Part shown: piece after piece, positions 60,650 to 64,000 of the stretch
Position numbering within the stretch: position 1 is the first letter of the stretch
Layout of the letters: every line of letters begins with the position of its first letter
Source: Kibdelosporangium aridum
Lineage (GTDB): Bacteria > Actinomycetota > Actinomycetes > Mycobacteriales > Pseudonocardiaceae
Reading direction: 5' to 3'
DNA: 64,000 nucleotides
NCBI RefSeq assembly: GCF_900176515.1
Contig: NZ_FWXV01000003.1
Coordinates: forward strand, 806,001 to 870,000
Notes under the pieces: generated by a model
Told to the model about the DNA's origin: nothing
Seen by the model: the letters and a program-made list of their open reading frames with translations, nothing else
The model's database searches: none
Made by a program: the position numbers and the translations under genes

Positions 60650-61901
60650 TCGCCCCGGACCGGTCTGGGCTTTCGCCGAGTAGTGATGCGGGGCGGATCG
60701 CGGCGGTGCCGAACTTCGCTCGTGCTCGGTCGGCGGCTTGGTCGGCCTCGCGCCAGCCGCTTTCCGGGGCGTCGAGCAGCAGTTGTTCGCCGCCTTCGGT
60801 GGTCAGTTGTTCCATCCGCACGCCGATCAGCCGCACCGCTCCCGGCGGCGTCTGTTCGACCAGTAGCTGGCAGGCGACCTTGAAGATCTCCTGGGTCACG
60901 TCGGTCGGTACGAGCAGGGTCCGCGAGCGGCTGATCGTGGTGAAGTCGGCGAACCGCACCTTGATCGACACTGTTCGGCCGCGCAGTTCTCGTCGGCGCA
61001 AGGCGGCGGCCGTCTTGTCCGACAGCCGCAGCAGCTCACGCTTGAGCAATTCGCGGTCCCAGTGGTCGACCTCGAACGTCTCCTCCGCCCCTACCGACTT
61101 GTCGACCGACTCCGGCTCCACTGATCGGTCGTCATAGCCGTGCGCGAGTGGGTGCAGGTGTTCGGCGAGCGCGTTGCCGATGATCCGGCGCAGCCTTGGC
61201 AGTGGCGCCGCGGCTACGTCCGCGACCCGCTCGAGCCCGACGTCCGCCAGGCGTTCGGCGGTCTTCTTGCCGACACCCCACAACGCCGACACCGGCAGCG
61301 GGTGCAGGAACTCCAGCACCGACGCCTTGGGCACGACGAGCATGCCGTCCGGTTTGCACAGCCCGGACGCCAGTTTCGCCACGAACTTGGTCGGCGCCAC
61401 CCCGACCGAGCACGTAATTCCGTGCTCGGCCTCGACGCGTTCCCTGATCAGCTGTCCGATCTGGCCGGAGGTCATCCCCATCCGCCGCAGCGCGCCGGAG
61501 ACGTCCAGGAACGCCTCGTCCAGGCTCAGCGGTTCGACCAAGGGCGTGATGTCCCGGAAGATGCCCAGCACACCCCTGGACACCTCCTGGTACAGCCCGA
61601 ACGTCGGCGACACGTACACCGCGTGCGGGCACAGCCGCCGCGCCCGGCTGGTGGGCATCGCCGAGCGCACGCCGTACTTGCGCGCGATGTAGTTGGCCGA
61701 CGACACGACGCCCCGGTTGCCGATCCCGCCGACGACCACCGGTTTGTCCTTCAGCTCCGGCCGCTCCCGGATCTCGACCGACGCGTAGAAGGCGTCCATG
61801 TCGACGTGCAGGATCGAGCAGCCCGTGTCGTCCGGCCAGACGCCGTCGCGCGCCACGAACCGGTCAACCAGCCCGCGCGGTAAGTCACCACTTCTCCCCA
61901 T
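60618..61901 (-). CDS. dinB: DNA polymerase IV (DinB, Y family)
   Basis: The 427-aa translesion polymerase has metal-binding LHVDMDAFYASVEIRERPEL (about residues 31-50), SLDEAFLDVSGA (about 124) and the thumb and little-finger regions (WGVGKKTAERLADVG, then RGRTVSIKVRFADFTTISRS). The C-terminal tail after about residue 390 is Arg/Ala-rich and ends within the repeat. It lacks an obvious beta-clamp motif at the very end. It bypasses damaged bases with error. The ATG is preceded by a remarkably long Shine-Dalgarno sequence. Confidence 0.95.
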   Translation of the reverse strand: MGRSGDLPRGLVDRFVARDGVWPDDTGCSILHVDMDAFYASVEIRERPELKDKPVVVGGIGNRGVVSSANYIARKYGVRSAMPTSRARRLCPHAVYVSPTFGLYQEVSRGVLGIFRDITPLVEPLSLDEAFLDVSGALRRMGMTSGQIGQLIRERVEAEHGITCSVGVAPTKFVAKLASGLCKPDGMLVVPKASVLEFLHPLPVSALWGVGKKTAERLADVGLERVADVAAAPLPRLRRIIGNALAEHLHPLAHGYDDRSVEPESVDKSVGAEETFEVDHWDRELLKRELLRLSDKTAAALRRRELRGRTVSIKVRFADFTTISRSRTLLVPTDVTQEIFKVACQLLVEQTPPGAVRLIGVRMEQLTTEGGEQLLLDAPESGWREADQAADRARAKFGTAAIRPASLLGESPDRSGATEPRPDRSPT

Positions 61902-61915
61902 GGATCACCTCCTTT
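61902..61915 (-). promoter_or_regulatory. Full-length Shine-Dalgarno sequence of dinB
   Basis: The minus strand reads AAAGGAGGTGATCC directly before the ATG. This is complementary to the whole 3' tail of bacterial 16S rRNA (GGAUCACCUCCUUU), 14 of 14 bases, where most genes here match only 4-7. It fixes the dinB start. Confidence 0.85.
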
Positions 61916-61980
61916 TGTCCTCGGCGACACGCTAGACCCACCCACCGACAGTTTCGTGATCGCTGGTTACCGTCTGCGGT

Positions 61981-62334
61981 ATGTCCAGGTGGCCACGCAG
62001 CGTGTACGAGGTCGGCGAAGAGCCGGATCCCAGGTTCTCACTGGCCAACGAGCGCACCTTCCTGGCGTGGCTGCGGACGTCGATCGCGCTGATGGCCGCC
62101 GGGATCGGCTTCGCCGCGCTCGGCCCGACGGGCAACGCGCTGGACCTGGCCGTGTCCTGTGCGCTGCTGGCGACCGGGATCACGTGCAGTCTCAGCGCGT
62201 TCCAGCACTGGATGGCGTGTGAGCGGGCGCTGCGCCTCAGCGAGCCACTCCCCTCGCCGTGGATGGCCGCGATCCTTGGCGTCGGCCTCGCCGTCACCGG
62301 AGTCCTGGCCGCGATCTTGGTGCTCCGCCGATGA
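61981..62334 (+). CDS. DUF202 (YidH-like) membrane protein
   Basis: The 117-aa protein has the DUF202 signature NERTFLAWLRTSIALMAAGI in its first half and three membrane helices. The N-terminus is short and cytosolic (RSVYEVGEEPDPRF). Function unknown. It overlaps the next DUF202 gene by 4 bp (ATGA), so the pair is made together and may form a hetero-oligomer. Confidence 0.9.
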   Translation: MSRWPRSVYEVGEEPDPRFSLANERTFLAWLRTSIALMAAGIGFAALGPTGNALDLAVSCALLATGITCSLSAFQHWMACERALRLSEPLPSPWMAAILGVGLAVTGVLAAILVLRR

Positions 62335-62666
62335 GGCCGATGAGACGCCAGCCGTGGGATCCCGGCCTGCAGGTCGAACGCACCGCCCTGGCGTGGATGC
62401 GGACGTGCCTGTCGCTGATCGTGGTCGCCTTGATCGCGTTCCGCTTCGCCGCACATGAGAGCCTCGCGCTGGCGCTCGGCCTCGGTGCGATCGTCGTCCC
62501 GCTGGCGTTGCTAGCGCTCTGGCTGGCGTGGCGCCGCTTCCGTGCCAGCAGCGCCAGACTGGCCGAAGGCAGGCGTTTGCCGGACGCGTTGCTGCCGGTC
62601 ACGATGGCGATCGTGACCACGCTGACCGGCGTCCTTGGATTTGTCTACGTCGTACTGGAGCGCTAA
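62331..62666 (+). CDS. DUF202 membrane protein, second of the pair
   Basis: The 111-aa protein starts MRPMRRQPWDPGLQVERTAL with AWMRTCLSLIVVALIAFRF, a degenerate DUF202 core, and three membrane helices. ATG at 62331 overlaps the preceding TGA. Its last four bases overlap the end of the convergent methyltransferase gene. Confidence 0.88.
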   Translation: MRPMRRQPWDPGLQVERTALAWMRTCLSLIVVALIAFRFAAHESLALALGLGAIVVPLALLALWLAWRRFRASSARLAEGRRLPDALLPVTMAIVTTLTGVLGFVYVVLER

Positions 62667-63382
62667 CGACGGCCGAGGGCGTGCAACCGCGCGGCGACGT
62701 CCAGCAGCGGTGATGTGGTCGAAGCGGCGAGTTCCAGCTGGGCGAGCGCCTCGGCGGCGCCGGGATTGCTGTCCAGCACCGAGCCGGGCACCAGGTCGGA
62801 GAACACGCCGTGGCCCTGGACCAGCTCGACCTTGAGGCCGCCGTCGACGAGCAGCTGGTTCAGTCCGGTGATGTCGTACCGGCGGGACAGGGTCTCCTCG
62901 ACCAGCTGCCCGGCCGGGTCGTCCAGCAGCCTGCGGGCTTCGACGATCCGCCCGCTGATCGCCCGGTGCAGGATCGCGGCGTAGCGGTTCGCGACGAGCA
63001 CCGACACCAGCCCGCCGGGGGCGGTGGCTTCGGCCATCGCGGCGATCGTGGTCTTGGGGTCGTCCACCACCTCGAGCACGCCGTGCCCGAGCACCAGGTC
63101 GACCGACCCGGCCGGGATGAGCTGGGCCAGGGCGTCACTGTCGCCCTGCAGCGCGGTGATCGAGTCCACCACGCCGGCCTCCTGCGCTCGCCGGTGCAGC
63201 GTGGCCAGCGCGTTCGGGCTCGGGTCGACCACGGTCACGGCACAGCCGGCCGCGGCGAGCGGAACGGCCCACACGCCACTGCCGCCACCCACATCCAGCA
63301 CCCGCGGCGGCTCGCCCGCGCGGCGGTCACGCGCTGCAGCCAGCTCGGCGTAGAGCACGCGGCGCACGGCATCTGGTCGCAT
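62663..63382 (-). CDS. Class I SAM-dependent methyltransferase
   Basis: The 239-aa enzyme has the SAM loop RVLDVGGGSGVWAVPLAA (motif I), VTVVDPSP (motif II), DLVLGHGVLEVVDDP (motif III/post-I acidic) and a C-terminal helical region. The substrate is not evident; it resembles tRNA- or small-molecule-modifying enzymes such as those of the CmoA/BioC-like group. ATG at 63382. Divergent from the ParA gene after about 80 bp. Confidence 0.9.
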   Translation of the reverse strand: MRPDAVRRVLYAELAAARDRRAGEPPRVLDVGGGSGVWAVPLAAAGCAVTVVDPSPNALATLHRRAQEAGVVDSITALQGDSDALAQLIPAGSVDLVLGHGVLEVVDDPKTTIAAMAEATAPGGLVSVLVANRYAAILHRAISGRIVEARRLLDDPAGQLVEETLSRRYDITGLNQLLVDGGLKVELVQGHGVFSDLVPGSVLDSNPGAAEALAQLELAASTTSPLLDVAARLHALGRR

Positions 63383-63464
63383 GTTCGAAACCCTAAACGG
63401 TGGTCATGGCCTTGGTGGACGGGACCCGAGACGGAGACGGTCAGTAGACCGTAGGCTTCTGCGA

Positions 63465-64000
63465 GTGCAGACGGTCGCAGTACTGAGCCTCAAGGGCGGA
63501 GTCGGCAAAACGACGGTAGTGCTCGGCCTGGCGTCGGCCGCCTTGCGGCGTGGCGCACGGACCCTGGTTGTCGACCTGGACCCGCAGTGCAACGCCACCG
63601 CGACGCTGGACCCCGAGGAGACCGGGACGACTCTGGCCAACGTGCTGGAGAGCCCCCGGTTGCCGGTGGTCAAGTCGGCGATCGCGGCCAGTGCGTGGGG
63701 TGAGGGGGTGGATGTGCTGGTGGGCTCCGAGGACGTTGAGGAGCTCAACCATCCGAACCCCGGAGCACGCCGTCTCGGCAACCTCGGTCGCGCGCTGCAA
63801 GAGGTCAACAAGTACATCGAAGACGGTGAGCTGCCGTACGAGCTGGTGCTCCTCGACTGCCCGCCGTCACTCGGACGGCTGACTCGCTCCGCGCTCGTCG
63901 CCGCGGGCGGCGCGCTGTTGGTCACGGAGCCGACGCTGTACGCCGTGTCCGGCGCGCAGCGTGCGTTCGACGCCATCGCAGAGACGCGTGAGCAGTACAA
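63465..64000 (+). CDS. ParA-family ATPase, N-terminal part (cut by window edge)
   Basis: The visible 178 residues begin with GTG (63465): QTVAVLSLKGGVGKTTVVLG holds the deviant Walker A (KGGVGKTT), then VVDLDPQCNATATL and LVLLDCPPSLGRLTRSALVA (Walker B). It is a MinD/ParA-type ATPase. The bacterium's chromosomal parA is usually next to parB and gidB, so this may be the ParA-like gene that lies with scpA/scpB in related genomes (inference). A short dyad ACGGTC-AGTA-GACCGT (63437-63452) sits 13 bp upstream. Confidence 0.9.
   Translation, partial: MQTVAVLSLKGGVGKTTVVLGLASAALRRGARTLVVDLDPQCNATATLDPEETGTTLANVLESPRLPVVKSAIAASAWGEGVDVLVGSEDVEELNHPNPGARRLGNLGRALQEVNKYIEDGELPYELVLLDCPPSLGRLTRSALVAAGGALLVTEPTLYAVSGAQRAFDAIAETREQY

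Noticed and set aside
61899..61916. Resemblance to the 3' end of 16S rRNA
   Set aside because: Only the GGATCACCTCCTTT tail is there on the plus strand; the preceding 16S sequence is missing. It is the complement of a long Shine-Dalgarno sequence.
63437..63452. ACGGTC-AGTA-GACCGT as a ParA operator or parS site
   Set aside because: Too short, and it does not match the parS consensus; noted only in the gene entry.

Overview
The window is high-GC DNA with dense, short-spaced genes, many GTG starts and 1-14 bp gene overlaps. It carries an actinobacterial division and cell wall (dcw) cluster without ftsA, with sepF, yggT and divIVA (wag31) downstream of ftsZ. It also has DUF3040 and DUF742 proteins, a eukaryotic-type IleRS under a T-box, and a SAM-IV riboswitch. 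These point to a filamentous or coccoid actinomycete, most likely of the Pseudonocardiaceae; the family call is inference. No rRNA, tRNA, CRISPR array, insertion sequence or prophage was seen.

Left part (1-14.5 kb): the end of an unknown gene and a sugar-phosphate isomerase-like protein; bioA; a hypothetical gene; dnaE; a uridine-kinase-like protein with a degenerate P-loop; a complete carbohydrate ABC importer operon on the minus strand (lipoprotein, two permeases, ATPase); a winged-helix protein with a Pro-rich repeat linker; then lspA-rluD.

Middle part (14.5-28.7 kb) looks like an accessory insert between lspA and ileS. It holds a VOC protein with an AraC-type regulator, and a NarL-type response regulator and sensor kinase separated by a gene-poor stretch with a murJ remnant. 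Next to these is an ABC-2 exporter with an intergenic 16-bp inverted repeat. Further on are a class V aminotransferase under a SAM-IV riboswitch, a CPA1 antiporter, a DUF167 protein, a secreted pyroglutamyl-peptidase-like protein whose nucleophile position is Ser, and a class B penicillin-binding protein. Degenerate short tandem repeats fill two of the gaps.

Right-centre (28.8-52.6 kb): reading leftward from mraZ on the minus strand: mraZ-rsmH-ftsL-ftsI-murE-murF-mraY-murD-ftsW-murG-murC-ftsQ-ftsZ-pgeF-yggS-sepF-yggT-divIVA, a membrane protein, then T-box-ileS. This makes lipid II, builds the septum and organises polar growth. The cluster starts from a promoter overlapped by 10-bp-spaced MraZ boxes, and has a nested inverted-repeat element between mraZ and rsmH.

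Right part (53.2-64 kb): a plus-strand MoxR-DUF58-transglutaminase operon; DUF3040; a lone DUF742 protein; a 15-bp-unit degenerate repeat array; dinB with a Shine-Dalgarno sequence that matches the whole 16S tail; two DUF202 membrane proteins; a methyltransferase; and the start of a ParA-family ATPase cut by the window edge.
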